This document shows positions 22,131-33,930 of a stretch of 64,000 bases of DNA, one piece after another. The notes beneath the pieces were generated by a model. That model did not search any database, was not told the origin of the DNA, and worked only from the letters and a program-made list of their open reading frames with translations. Origin of the DNA: Eonycteris spelaea (taxonomy: Eukaryota; Chordata; Mammalia; Chiroptera; Pteropodidae); assembly GCA_003508835.1 (NCBI GenBank), contig PUFA01000167.1:1674001-1738000 (forward strand), read 5' to 3'. Position 1 is the stretch's first letter, and the number at the start of each line of letters is the position of its first letter. Position numbers and translations under genes: made by a program.

Positions 22131-22451
22131 GGTCTTGCTCCAGGCATCATGTAAATATTTTGCAGGGTAGGACTGTCTCTTCATGCTTGGAGTCCTTCCC
22201 GAGGAGTCATCGGACTTCTTGTCTTATGTGTTTTTAAAGCTTGTTTTATTTTCCTTTCATTGTCACCTTTGGCAGAGAAGCTAAATCTGGTTTAACGGGT
22301 CTTCTAAACAGAGACATAGTGAGTTTGAAGTGTTAGACTAAATCAAGAGGAAAAGAGCAAGAGTACAGAAAAGGACGTAAGTGAATAAACCTCGCTAGAG
22401 TTTGAGATTCAAGCCTGGCAGTCCACGTAAGCGCACTTTGCAAGTTGTAGG
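22131..22451. other. Unassigned spacer
   Basis: No repeat recognised. Confidence 0.4.
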
Positions 22452-22625
22452 GCAGTGGTTTTCAAAAATTACCAGGGGATTAAAAATGCTGATTTCCCAG
22501 CATCACCATAAGAGCTTCTGATGCAGGGAGTCTGAGAGGGTCCCAGGAATCTGCGTTTGGAACAAGCTCCCAGGTGAATCTGATGTAGGTCGTCCAAGTA
22601 TTCACCTTGAGAAACTCCTGTACAG
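22452..22625 (+). mobile_element. MER5A (hAT-Charlie)
   Basis: Begins 'gcagtggttttcaaaaatta' and ends 'accttgagaaactcctg', with 'gagcttctgatgcaggga', 'ggaatctgcgtttggaac' and 'caggtgaatctgatgtaggt' between. This is the MER5A order with recognisable terminal inverted repeats. Confidence 0.85.
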
Positions 22626-23404
22626 GTGAGGTAGGACTTAGGGGCAAGAGCTAACTAATCCCAGAAGGAGGTTTGGGTTTACCTGCACATTAATTCCAAC
22701 CCCCTGAGTGAGAGTTTATTCTTGTTGATCTGGCCCTACAGCTCACTAGCTTCAGGGCAAGGAGATTGATTGAGGAAGCAGCAATGGGTAGGATGAAAAA
22801 AGGAAGAAAGAAGTAAAAAGGAGGGGGGCAATGATGACCACTTCCTGGGAGGTGATTAGTTCCCCATGAACAGTGAAAAAGCTGTCACTGCTACCCCTTC
22901 TCCCTTCAGTGTCCCCTAATTGTCTTTGTGACTGTCATTCTGCCCCAGGGGAGTGTAATAGAAATAAGGAGAAGAAAAAGACACCTAATAACTTGGGAGT
23001 AGGAACAAAAGGAGTGGGCTCATTTGGCCCTGATTGGTGCTTTCCCTGAGGTCCTCTTTCACACCATCTCTACGACCTCTCCCCTCCTTTTTCTTTTCTC
23101 CCTCCGCAGGGACTAATAAACACAGGTCATCTGCAGAAGCAAAGCTTTATAATTATCCAGGGGAAATTCTGATGGCCCAGAATTCTCCCGTAAAAAAATG
23201 TGCTATTGCAAAGTGGTGATGCTCTCAACTTACTTGCTGAATTACATTCTCTTGGAGATAAACACCAGGCAGAGGCTCTTTTATGCTGAGCATCTTTCCA
23301 AGAGACCAGTTGAGTTGTTTTGATTTTAATACAGGAACAGTATATGACATGCTTTACCAATGTAGGCAACTTACCTTTCACTGCACTAAGTAATTTAAAG
23401 TCAT
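22626..23404. other. Unassigned sequence
   Basis: No repeat recognised. Purine-rich at 22790-22830. The small open frames are without domains. Confidence 0.4.
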
Positions 23405-23640
23405 TTCGGCAGTATAGTGTAACGTAGTGATTAGCACTGCCTGGCTTCAGTCCCAGCCCTGCAAATCCCTAGCTCTGTGACCTTTAAATTACTTTACATC
23501 ATAAGTTGCAGGTACTAATCTGGAAAACTAAGATAATAATAGGACCTCCCAACACACACGCACACACAACACTTCCGTGAATTGTTGTGACTACCATATG
23601 AGACAATGTATGTAAAATATTTTCCTCATTCACAATAAAC
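23405..23640 (+). repeat. MIR SINE
   Basis: Near full length: 'ggcagtatagtgtaacgtag', 'gcctggcttcagtcccagcc', 'agctctgtgacctttaaatt', 'actaagataataataggacc', 'cttccgtgaattgttgtgac'. A short CA-rich expansion sits inside. Confidence 0.85.
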
Positions 23641-25464
23641 CCACAATAATGTTTGCTTCCATTGTTCTCAGCTCTCCCCCTCCCAGATTTTTAATGTTTG
23701 GCATTTTAAACCTAATATCTGAACAAAAAGTAGCAGAAAAATACAAGGAAAAGAGAAACAATGAAAAAAAAAAGTGTTTCTTCTCTATTTGCATTTGAAA
23801 AATTTCAAAAAGTTTCTTCTACACTGTGAGCAGAACAGATGAATTCCATCCAGAGGGAAGATCACATAACTTGAGAAGCAAACAGACACAGGAGAACAAG
23901 ATAAATCACTCAGTTGCTTACCACACACATTGTAAGATACTGAATGTGGATTAGAATTTTCTTACCAATAGTTTAACCTCCATTTCTTGAGTGGTTTTAT
24001 ATTTCCAGACTGCAAACAAATGATTACATGGGTGAAAAAAGAAAAAATGTAACAGGCTGGAGGACAAATAAGTGAGCCACAATACCAGGGGCCCTGGAGT
24101 TTTTGGATACTCACTTGGAGCTCTCTGTACAGGCGAAATCCTCTGAGTGTGGTGCTGCCTGCCGACAGCCATCTCATTCACATGCAGGCTCCTCCTGGGT
24201 ATGGCTCTGAGAAGACAGCCCCCAGTCAGTGAGGAGTTACTAAGCAACTCATCTCCCACTGAGGTAGGCAAGGAGAGAAAGTCTCCATTCTAAAAACAAA
24301 AGGCGACCAAAAAGCCCTGCTGAGCAGAGCTAATAATACAGACTGCTCTTCTCCTTTCATTAATTTAATCCTCAAGCTGGTTCCCCTTTCCCAGATAGCA
24401 CAACCTCATAGAAATCGAGTTGGAAATCACTCTGCGATTCTATAAAGTAACTTCAAGCAATGCTTTAAATTATTGATAATCAATTTTACGTTAAAGCAGA
24501 ACCTCGTAAAGCAAATCATAGTGTGTGCATCATCTTTCAACTGGGTGCCTGGAAGAGAGTTGTCATCTGAATAATAGTTTTTGCAATTAATTTAGCCAAT
24601 TTTTAGTTTGAGACTTTTAATTGTTCTATTGTTTTTGTGTTAAATTGGCAAAAATTATTATTTTTGAAGTAACTAAGGCAAATATAGTAACAATACTTGA
24701 CTGGATCTTTAGAGCTTATTTTAAGAATTCTAAGTAGATCTGTACATGTTTGCATGTTCCCTACATATTTTCTTAGGAGGACGCAATGAAACAGTTTCTT
24801 GTTCTAATTCTTAATTTGTTTAGCATTTATGAGCATTGATTTGTGCAGAGAACTGAACTGGACACCATGGTTGAAAGGCGAGAAGGAAGAAGATACACCA
24901 AGGAATGACACAAAGTCCAAACGAAGATGAATCGTTTTTAATGGAAGAGATAGATTTGTATATAGATAATACAAGAGATGATGGAAGGGGAAATGAAGAA
25001 GCTCTTAATTATGTAATATTATGAGACTCGTTAGCTTCGAATGTTAGAAAAGCACTATTATAACCTGGGATAGGGTAGGAGAGCAGTACAGATGAAGTGT
25101 TAGAGAAGTAGACTCCCAAAGAGAGATGATTGTGGATCTAATAGCATGCTGTACTTTTTAGCCCATTTCACATCATGATATATATAATTTATGTATTTAT
25201 AAAATAGATAAAACCATAATTTTATCTTTACAACTCATCAAGGCAAAAGGACTTGTATTTCAAGAAAATGAGGCTCCAGTGACCCAAGCCTTGTTCAGCT
25301 GCTTCCAAGGCGCCCCTTAGCCTGACGTACCCACTGGGAAGCTCTGCATATTGGGGACACCCTGCTTGCATGGTTTTGCCCACTAGGGAGCTAGTCTTCA
25401 ATGTAACATGAAGGAATGTTGCTCCACAGTTAAGAATGGTGTGTGTGATGCTGCATGCTTAACA
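23641..25464. other. Unassigned sequence
   Basis: No gene. The 106-codon minus open frame at 23951-24271 has no motif. No clear repeat recognised. Confidence 0.35.
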
Positions 25465-25595
25465 AGGCAATGGAGGCACTGGGTGGAACCCTAGCTGGAA
25501 CACTCACTAGTTTATATGACCTTGGGCAAGTTAGCTCACTTCTCTAAATTTGGGCAAATGTTATTAATAATATGTAGTACCTGCTGAGCCATGTT
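25465..25595 (+). repeat. MIR SINE
   Basis: MIR core 'atatgaccttgggcaagtta', 'gctcacttctctaaattt' and 'aatatgtagtacctgctgag'. Confidence 0.75.
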
Positions 25596-25845
25596 GGAGC
25601 CTGAGACAAAAGGAAGAATATATACTCCTACATACACTTATCGAAATACCTTCCCATATTTTAAATCAATTGGGAAAAGTTAAAAGCTCTCCAATGCAAA
25701 AAGAACTATTTACATATAAAGCTTTGTGTTGCCCAATCTGTTTGCACACCATTACCAACCCTAATAAACTGACTGGTGGGGACACACTGACTGGGAGTGT
25801 CTTTCTGACACACAATAATACAGGGCTGTAAAACACAGAGCCGGC
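25596..25845. other. Unassigned spacer
   Basis: No repeat recognised. Confidence 0.4.
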
Positions 25846-26960
25846 TTTTTTTTTTTTTTTTTTTTTTACAATTACATTTTATTGTTCATGGAGCTTTTGC
25901 ATTAATTTAGATTTTTAAAAATATTATATTAAAATATTATTTGTTGTTGAATACTGAGGTTTTTTGATGCAACCTTAAATTTTACACCTGTGGTTACTGT
26001 ATCACTTGGCTCACCCAAATCTTAGTCCTGAAAATATGTACCTTGAAGGACAATTATAATTATGACTAAATATTGTAAAATATCTTTACAAAATCGGCAC
26101 TCAAAAACAGTAGCCATTGCCATGTGATTTTATAACACCTACAAGATTCCATAGGTGTTACAGACCCGTTTGCTGGGAGTCCCTGAAGCAGCAGCGAGGG
26201 TGAGAACAACACGCTGTTTACCAAACACTCTTGAAAGGATAAACGGTGAGTTCTGCGGCCAGCATTCGTATTTGATCACCAAGGAAATGCTGATGACCCT
26301 TAACAAGAATGTGCAAGGGGAGGGTGCTGGCTCTTCTAAGTTCTGGGGATCCCCTTGTATATCTCAAGGCAATCTGCATGCCTACCTGACACTTTAGACT
26401 CTGATGATTATACTCCGAAAGCTGTTAGTCTTTACACCAAAAATTGTCTATAAGTGCTGAGTTTATTTGTAGACTTTCATAAAAAGCTTTGATTCCTTCC
26501 CTTATGTTCACAAAACGCTGACAGCCTGATTGACTGGCTGTGCAATGGGCCTTCTGTCCCTCTAGCTATGTTCCTCTTCTTTCAGACCCAATATTGATTC
26601 TCGGGGGACAGACCTGGGCATTTGAAATCCCCCTTTGGCAGGAAGAATAGCTTCCTGATAGAAGTCTGTCCGAAAGTGTCCCCCGTCAGCAATGCTTTGG
26701 GGGTACCTGAGCCTCTTCCTTCAGCAGCAGCGGCAGCAACTCAACAGTTTGCCTGTGGAACCACTTCATGAGCAATGCCGTCAGAGCTACAGAACATAAA
26801 CCACCGTGAACCATCGTCTGCCTCTGCCTCTGTGAATGGTACCCCAGGGTAATTTGATAGCAAGTGCAATAAAAGCACCAGTGTACAGTTAAATTCCGCA
26901 AACACTGAGAAATGGCCACATTGACTGTTTCTAACTACTTTTTATTCTGTAACGTGGTGT
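25846..26960 (-). pseudogene. Candidate processed pseudogene, parent unknown
   Basis: A run of 22 T (25846-25867) on the plus strand reads as a poly(A) tail on the minus strand. It is preceded there by an AATAAA 15-20 nt upstream (plus strand 'cattttattgttc' at 25873-25885). Upstream on the minus strand the G+C content rises. Protein-like stretches appear in shifted frames with stops, including a 77-codon open frame at 26686-26919 (77 residues) and an overlapping alanine-rich frame. The sequence looks like a decayed cDNA copy with a long 3'UTR. I do not recognise the parent, could not find a target duplication, and the 5' limit is uncertain. Confidence 0.4.
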
Positions 26961-27544
26961 CTAGTGGAACAATTCCATGGTACTCGTGAAATATGTTGCT
27001 TTCAGAACGGGAAGGCAAATAAATAGGTGCTGCTTTAGCTTTTCATTCCCTTGGTTGTTCACAGCGTGGAGGAAAGAAAAAGAACTAACCTGTTAAATAC
27101 TGAAAAAATGTTAGTCATCAACAGAGAAAGCGCTTAGAAGAGGAAAGACTTGACAAAAAATAATATCTAGACATAGCACAGGGTTTCTCACTTCTGATAA
27201 ATTTGCAGCCTAAATACTAATATGTGCTCTTTCCCATTTCACCTGGTTTCCAGAGGCCACAGCTGACGAACAGCCTGTCACCAGCAGTTATTGCCCTTTG
27301 TCTGCCCTGGAGGCTAACGGCTCTGTGAACAGTGAATGAGCAAATGTGGAATAAATGTTAGCTGCTCATTTCATTCACACTTGGAAACTTATCTCTCTCA
27401 CTTCTAAGTCACTAAGGAGCTCTCAGATTTGCCTCAATCTGACTCATTTTATACTCTGGCTTTTCTTCGATCTGCTGTTTTCCTCTTCGTGTGTAATGAA
27501 AATAAAACGCACTGCCAAATGCTGCTGTGTTCTCTATTTACTTG
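26961..27544. other. Unassigned sequence
   Basis: No repeat recognised. The 79-codon plus frame at 27355-27594 is hydrophobic by AT composition and has no known motif. Confidence 0.4.
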
Positions 27545-27760
27545 TTTTGATTTTAATTCAAACTCTTTATTATTTATTCCCATTACAAAAGTAGTGTATA
27601 TACTATAAGCTATTCCAACAATATAGAAAAATAGAGAGCAAAAGGTTAAAAATCACTGATAACCTCTTCATCAAAAAATAGTCACAAGTAACATTTTGAT
27701 GTAACTTCTCCCAGATTTTTCCCTACCTCCTCCTCCTTATTTATTTATTCTCTATCTATT
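27545..27760. mobile_element. Ancient LINE-like fragment
   Basis: Words 'cattacaaaagtagtgtata', 'caatatagaaaaatagagag' and 'gtaacattttgatgtaact' resemble the common dispersed unit 'aaagtaatatatgtttattg' of old L1-related 3' ends. The family is uncertain. Confidence 0.35.
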
Positions 27761-29503
27761 TTCTTTCCTTATTTGAAAAGCCACTTATATAGGAAATTCC
27801 CAGATATTCTTCGGTTTGTGTCTAGGCTCAGTTCCAGTGATTTTTTTTCACATTGACTTTCAGCGTCTTGAAACCTTTAGAGATGGGAGTTGAACGAGAG
27901 TGTGGTAGACACAGGAAGAAGAGCTACCTGCTCAGGCTCTAGGTCTCGTAGTCTCTTTTTTCCAGACTTATTTTTATCTTTTTTTGCACATATTTGGGAT
28001 CCTGTATCAGATTTTGTTTGAACAAAAAGTTATAAGGAAAAAAAATTAAATTACAACCTTACAAATTCTGTTTTATTTTTTTCCTGTCAAGTTGTGAAAT
28101 TGTAAGCAGTCATTTTGATGTGACTACATGAATGTGACTGTTTTGAAGTGGGGATGCTTCCATATGGCCTAAAAAGCAATCATTACATGTATAACTCATA
28201 TGTGAGTCTAATATGAAATAGATGTTGTCACCTAGTTCCTGAGCCATCCCTGCACACTTGTCCTTCACTTATGCCCCCTGCTGACACTTCACTCTATCTT
28301 ATGGAGAGAATAGGTCTACGTTCATTCCTGACTGCTCTCACCATCTACCAGTGGTATGAAATTCAGACATACACTCTAAAAGTGGAGGAGTGGAGGACTT
28401 CACAGCAGCTGAACCTGGCTTGCTACCCAGAAACTGCCCACCTAATACACTCTTTTTCTTGCTATAGCAACTGCTGCCATGCAAAATATGACACCACAGT
28501 GTTCCAATTGCTTATCCTTCTTTATAAGCCAGGGACAAATTACCACTCTGTTGTCAGACCCACCTCCCTCCCATTTCTACATTCAGTAAATGAAATGCTT
28601 TAGGTCTCCCCATGACTCATTTCTCCTCCAAGAGTAACCATTTCCTAGGATTAGAGGTGTTTTTTCTGGGTAAGGACAATCCCCACTCTTATCAACCAGG
28701 ATGCGGCCTGGTCTCATAAATCACTGGCACATATTACGTATTTTGAAGTTGGATTATCTGTTCTAACCATGAATACTTCATCCCAGAAGCAAAGTAAGCA
28801 AAAAAGTCTGCTCGTTTTCTGAGAATTCTTTTGTACATTAAATAGTATGTCTTTTAATACTTAGATTTCTCTCTTGACTTTACTATGGTTTTATTAATCT
28901 GCATTCAATTAATAATTTATTTGAAATGTTTACTAATGAAACTTATCTGAAGATCTAAAAGATTACATATCTGTTTTTATTTGCTTCCTCATTGTTCTAA
29001 ACTTATTTGAATGAATGTAAAATAGGTATCATGAAAGAGTAGATGTGGAAAGGGGAGGTATTTAGACCTTAAACAAATTACTAATATTTATTCCATACTC
29101 TCAATGACATGTGTGAATTATATTACCTTTATAATCATGATTAGGGAAGATAGGATAAATATATTCTTAGAGTCTAACATAACAGGCTTTAGAAATATCT
29201 TATTAAATTAAAATGTCTGTAAAATTCATGCATATATAATTTTTAAAACCATAACAGTTTAGCATTAAATAAAGTATAAGTTCCCCATCATTGGTGTAAG
29301 GATTAGAGATAGAATAATGATCAAAGAGGTCTTCAGTACATATTACTTGATAATTAAAAAAATGTATTTTACACTTTTGCAGGATCATTGGTGTGTTTAT
29401 ATCAAATATATCTCAGGTTGGAGGTCTACACAAAAAACACACAGTTTTAATTGCCGTAGCTTTATAATACAATTCACATCTAGCAGGTCACAGGCCCACT
29501 GAT
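27761..29503. other. Unassigned sequence
   Basis: No gene. The 110-codon plus open frame at 28271-28603 has no recognised domain. AT-rich from 28830 to 29300. Confidence 0.35.
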
Positions 29504-29507
29504 AGTC

Positions 29508-29538
<31 letters not shown>

Positions 29539-30000
29539 CTTTTTTTGACCCTTCAGTATTTTATTGCTGAATCTTACTGGTTTATTCTTCCAGGTACATA
29601 TTAGAATCATTCAGTCAAGAACTGAATTAAACTTTGACTTTACAGAAACAGTATTTTTTGGCAACTAAGAGAAATGGCCATATCTAAAAGCATGATTTTA
29701 AAATGCAGCTCTATTAAATGCTATAGGCAGGCGTTTGGCTTCAGCGAGCATCCCAGAAACTATTTGACCCTTAATGCCTAATGTTTGTCCTCGCTGTAAA
29801 TTAGAATTGGTGAACACAGTTGGTGGTTCACTCTATTTTTACACTCTGTTTTTCCCAGGGGAATGTCTGAAAGGTGTGAGCATATTGTCCTGATCCACCA
29901 ACACCTCATGAAGGTGAAGTGTTATTGGATCACAAGTTGACTGCTACTCTCTTGATAGGAATCGTATGGCGTAAGCTGTTGTTAGGGAAGAGTAGCCAAG
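29504..30000 (-). pseudogene. Candidate processed pseudogene, parent unknown
   Basis: A pyrimidine tract (29504-29547) followed by 'cagtattttattgctgaatc' reads on the minus strand as AATAAA about 15 nt before an A-rich tail. Upstream on that strand is an open frame of about 40 codons ending in a stop near 29700, which gives a 3'UTR of about 150 nt. Further upstream the frame is broken by stops. This is the layout of a decayed retrocopy. The parent is not recognised and the target duplication was not found. Confidence 0.4.
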
Positions 30001-30999
30001 TAGATATGGGAAAGAGGAAAGAACTTTAAATTACAAATCGGGAGGTGGGCTACTAAAGACTAACTTTGTTTTTCTTTCTTGTTCAGAAAATTTATTCAAT
30101 GTATCTTACTGCCCAATCCCCTCCCTCTTTCCTTACCTTACGTGGTTTTGTTTTAGGTTGCTACGAACAGAGACACGCAAGTTACTCAGGTTACAAGATT
30201 TCATTTCAAAGCTGCATTGTGAAATAAGGAAACTTAAAGCTCTTTCAGGTTATAAGGAACAGAGAAACTTGAGATGGGGGTTAAACATAAGGATGCCACT
30301 GAAATAAAAATAACAGAAGATAGCAAAAGAGTTTTATATTGGTATATGTGACATATTTCTAAGTGTGGGTGAGTTTGATTTTTCTCTTCACTTTATCATG
30401 ATTTTATTCTTCTATATTCAACTAATAAATTATTTGACTATTTATTAATAGCAGTTTCCTGTTCACCTCAAGGAACTAGAACAGGATCTATAAAACAGCA
30501 TTCAGAATACAATGCTTCCTGCTCTCTTATGTCATCCTACTGGTGACATAGGTTATCTCTGCTTTGCCTTCTGAGACTACTTAACCACTCTGACTTACTC
30601 TCTCTACTCTTATCCTCTTGCTTCTGGGCATCTTCTTACTCTTGGCACAAGGCATCTCCCTGTTGCCTTCTTTTTCTCTGTCTCCCTCATCCCGAGCCAC
30701 TTCACTCAGCCAAATCTCTCTGGATATCTGGCATTCAAACTCACCAAGAGAGAGAATCTGATTAGTTCAGCCTGTCACCATCCTTACTGAAAAACTTTTG
30801 TAGTAGCCTCTAAATGGGTTGCCTTTATAACAGGCATCAGTCCCTGGCACAGTTAACTGTGAACAGCGCTGGGTCACCTGGCGGAAAGCATGAGTCTCTA
30901 TGCCCAGGGGATCCCCCTGCAGCTGCTGTTCTCAGAAAGAAGCCATGCTTGGGACAAGCCTTCAGAGTGAAATGCCTTGTTTAGTATGGGAAAATTTTA
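30001..30999. other. Unassigned sequence
   Basis: No repeat confidently recognised. 30590-30800 is pyrimidine-rich and vaguely L2-like. Confidence 0.35.
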
Positions 31000-32050
31000 G
31001 ATTTTTATTCGTGCTCATTAATGAGGGCAATCCTTGTGCTACCGCAAACACCAATCTTGACATTAGTCATTGACAGAGCACCGCAAAATGCATCAAAGTC
31101 ACATGACATGTTGGCAACAGAGATGTCTTGGCCGTTACTGCTCAAGCAGCAGCAGTGAGCAACTCCATCCAGGAAGCCTAGCTGCTGGTGAGTATGGTAT
31201 GCATGTGACCTGTGTTTCCCAAGTCATACCAGCCTGGAGATAGAACATAAAACATCGACAGCCGAAGAGGATTTGTCGAAGTCCACCCGTCTATGTTCAG
31301 AAAGAACTCCTTCCTTCAACTTTGTCACCAGTAGAGCTTGGAGCTCCCAGGGGGTTCCCCCCATGTGCACGGAGCATTATTGAGTTCCGCACCATGCCTG
31401 AGTTCTATTCCAATTTTGTCCTGAATCCTTGTCATGAACACCCTGGCTGCAGCTGATGCCAAGAATAGCAGCTGTGCCTCCCGCCAAAAACACTGCTGCA
31501 GCTGCTTCTGCTGCTGCCGCTGTCTTCCAGACGGGAAGTGCTCCTGCCTGCGAAAATGATGCCACTAGATCTATAGCACGTGTAACTATGCCCAATGTCA
31601 AGGGCACTGACATCTAGCCACAGCTGCGGTGAACTCTAATTCCACTAACATTGCTGCATTCGTTGCCAGCACTACTGTCACCACCATCAGTTCCACCCTT
31701 GGTGCCTATGAGCCTAATGTCTTGCACTCTTAATGCTTCAGACAGATCTGAGGGAAATCGCCTTTTTTTTTTTTTTTAACTTTTACACGTTCTTTCATTG
31801 CAATGTTATCCTTCACAAACGCAGTCATGAATCCTTGGGAACTGGGCTGGAGCATAATCTAGGTGACAAATTTTATTCAGACTTACCCTTCGCTTTCAAT
31901 ATCAGCCCACTGGCTTCTCTACTTCTCTTCATTTCTTTGGGATGAGTTCTTCCCCACAAACTTCTTGGTTTCTTGTATGTATAGGAATAATAGGTCTCAA
32001 CCATCATCCTACAGCTGCAGAGTAATCAGCTACACTTTTAAAAATATGAT
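31000..32050 (+). pseudogene. GC-richer block with decayed Ala/Ser/Thr-rich coding look
   Basis: From about 31050 to 31735 the G+C content is clearly above that of the neighbours, and codon-like GCT/GCC runs appear ('gctgcttctgctgctgccgc' at 31502-31521). One plus frame reads an alanine-rich segment around 31440-31610. Another reads a Ser/Thr-rich segment ending in a stop at 31731-31733. Stops and frame changes break it, so if coding-derived it is dead. A T15 run follows at 31761-31775. I cannot name a parent. A degraded retrocopy is the simplest reading; a CpG-depleted old regulatory block is the alternative. Confidence 0.35.
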
Positions 32051-32469
32051 TAAGTAATTTAGAGGTCACCCAGGCTGAAAAAAATAGCCTATAGGTATAT
32101 GTTTGCGGAAATTTAGGGATAGTCTAATGTATATGATTGATGTGAAGAAGAATTAGAATTTTATCAGCTATATTCTCCCAAGTTGAAAGAAAGAAAAGGT
32201 CATTTTCCTAGATTACAGAAAGGAGAAGACCAAGATGCAGGAAATTTATATTTATTCATCTTCAGAGGAAGACGAAGGCACTGAATCTGGTACATAAAAA
32301 TATTCCAGTCACTACAAGTGTATAGTCTATTTTAGCATAAACATCTTATTAGATCTCACCATGGCCTGAGTAAAATATTTTCTCAAGATTATTGAAGTAT
32401 TTGCTGTAGTATTTCTATGTCCACCAAGACATTCTTTTGGACTATTAAATATGCTCATTTTGAGCAATA
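32051..32469. other. Unassigned sequence
   Basis: No repeat recognised. Confidence 0.4.
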
Positions 32470-33930
32470 GTAAGTTTGGGGTGGTGTGAATGACCTAATA
32501 GAAGATGACCTAGAGATATAAATTGGTCAGTTTCAGTGTACGAATGAAAGCAGGAGAATGGATGAAATCACTGAGAGAGAAGGGAGCGGGTGTTTGTGGT
32601 TAGAAAAGAGAATAGGGCTGGGAACCAAGCCCCAAGGAACTCCAATATCTAAATGTTGAATAGAAAAGAAGGCTCTGGCAAAGGACATCAATAAGGGTGG
32701 CCCAGAGAAGTAGGAGGAAAACTAGAAGAATAGAGTGCCATGAGATGCAATGTAGGAGACTGTTTCAACCTGGAGGAGTGGTCAGTGCTGTCCAATGCTC
32801 CTGAGTGATCCAAAAGTATGATTTTCTAAGTGATATAAACATGACTTTCATAAAAATACAGAATTCACACAAGTCAAAGAATTTGTCTAACTCATTAACT
32901 AAGGAGAAAAACAAAATTAAGATAGATTCAGAGAGAAAGTGAAGACCAGAGATTTAAATAGCCAAAGACATGCTAAAATTATTTCCTTAAATTAACAAAA
33001 ACTGTTTAATATTATACAGGATAATAATTCGTAATGTTTGGGGTTATCTTTTCTACCTGATGGAAATCAGTTGCATTTATTCCAAACCAAATTAATTCGC
33101 TGTAGGGACAGGGATCATTTGCATTTCTCTCAGTCAAGAACACTTACATTAGATCAATTTTTATTTCTACAACTTAATTTCTACCCTTACTGAGTTGCAA
33201 AATAGCCTAGTCAATAAAAGCTTAATCAAAGGTGCATTCCCCTATAGAATTATATAATACCCAGATGAGCTAGACGTTGTCTGCCACTCTACTAAAAGGA
33301 CACCCAGTAATCTTTTTTGTCTGCTTCCAGTTTGAAGGTAATTGTTCTTCACAGTGATCATGTAAGAGGAGAGCTCGAAGTGTCCATTGCATGTAGCAAT
33401 ATGCAGGTCACTGGTGACCTTAGCAAGGATAGCTATAGTTGAATGGGGGTGAGAGTGGAAGGCAAACTGGACAAGTTGAAGAATAAATGGAAAGCAGGAT
33501 AATAGATACACGAGTGAAGGTGATTCTTACAAGGCTTCAGAGCAGAAATAGAGCAGTAGTTGGAAGGCATGGAAGGTCAGGAATTATTTTTCTTTACAAT
33601 TGGAATGATTAGATATATAAAGGCTTGCCTGTTCCCAGCTCTTTAAACTTTTTGGATCTTCTTCTTAGCCAAAACTGGTGAGGGAGCCCAGCATAAGAGC
33701 CTTCCCCCAGGGGTTAATACCAACTTCCAGAACTGAAAGATCCCTTTTGGTAAACTGGAAAATGAGATATGCAGAAGGAATGTGCAATTAGAAATGGAAG
33801 AAGAAGCTGTGAAAGACACAAAGAGGCACCCATAAGGAACTAGAAGTCTAAGGGTAGAGAGAAGAATTAGAGAGGTGGAGTAAATAGTAGCAGAGACAGT
33901 AGTGGCAAAGAAAAATTTTCTAAGGTGGGT
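32470..33930 (-). mobile_element. L2 5'/central region, split by an insertion
   Basis: The left piece (to about 32820) has 'agccccaaggaactccaata', 'ggcccagagaagtaggagg' and 'tgtccaatgctcctgagtga'. The right piece, from about 33361, has 'gtaagaggagagctcgaagt', 'gcaggtcactggtgacctta' and 'agagcagtagttggaaggc'. The two pieces are directly consecutive in L2, so 32821-33360 was inserted. The 3' limit near 33930 is approximate. Confidence 0.7.
32821..33360. mobile_element. Unidentified ~540-bp insertion in L2
   Basis: AT-rich block occupying the gap between two adjacent L2 segments. No terminal repeats, A-tail or recognised family was found. A weak direct repeat (gtatga / gtaaga) sits at the edges, but it is also part of the L2 text. 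Confidence 0.5.

Noticed and set aside
25846..25867. T22 run as a simple microsatellite only
   Set aside because: The adjacent complement of AATAAA at correct spacing makes a retroposon tail more likely, though not proven.
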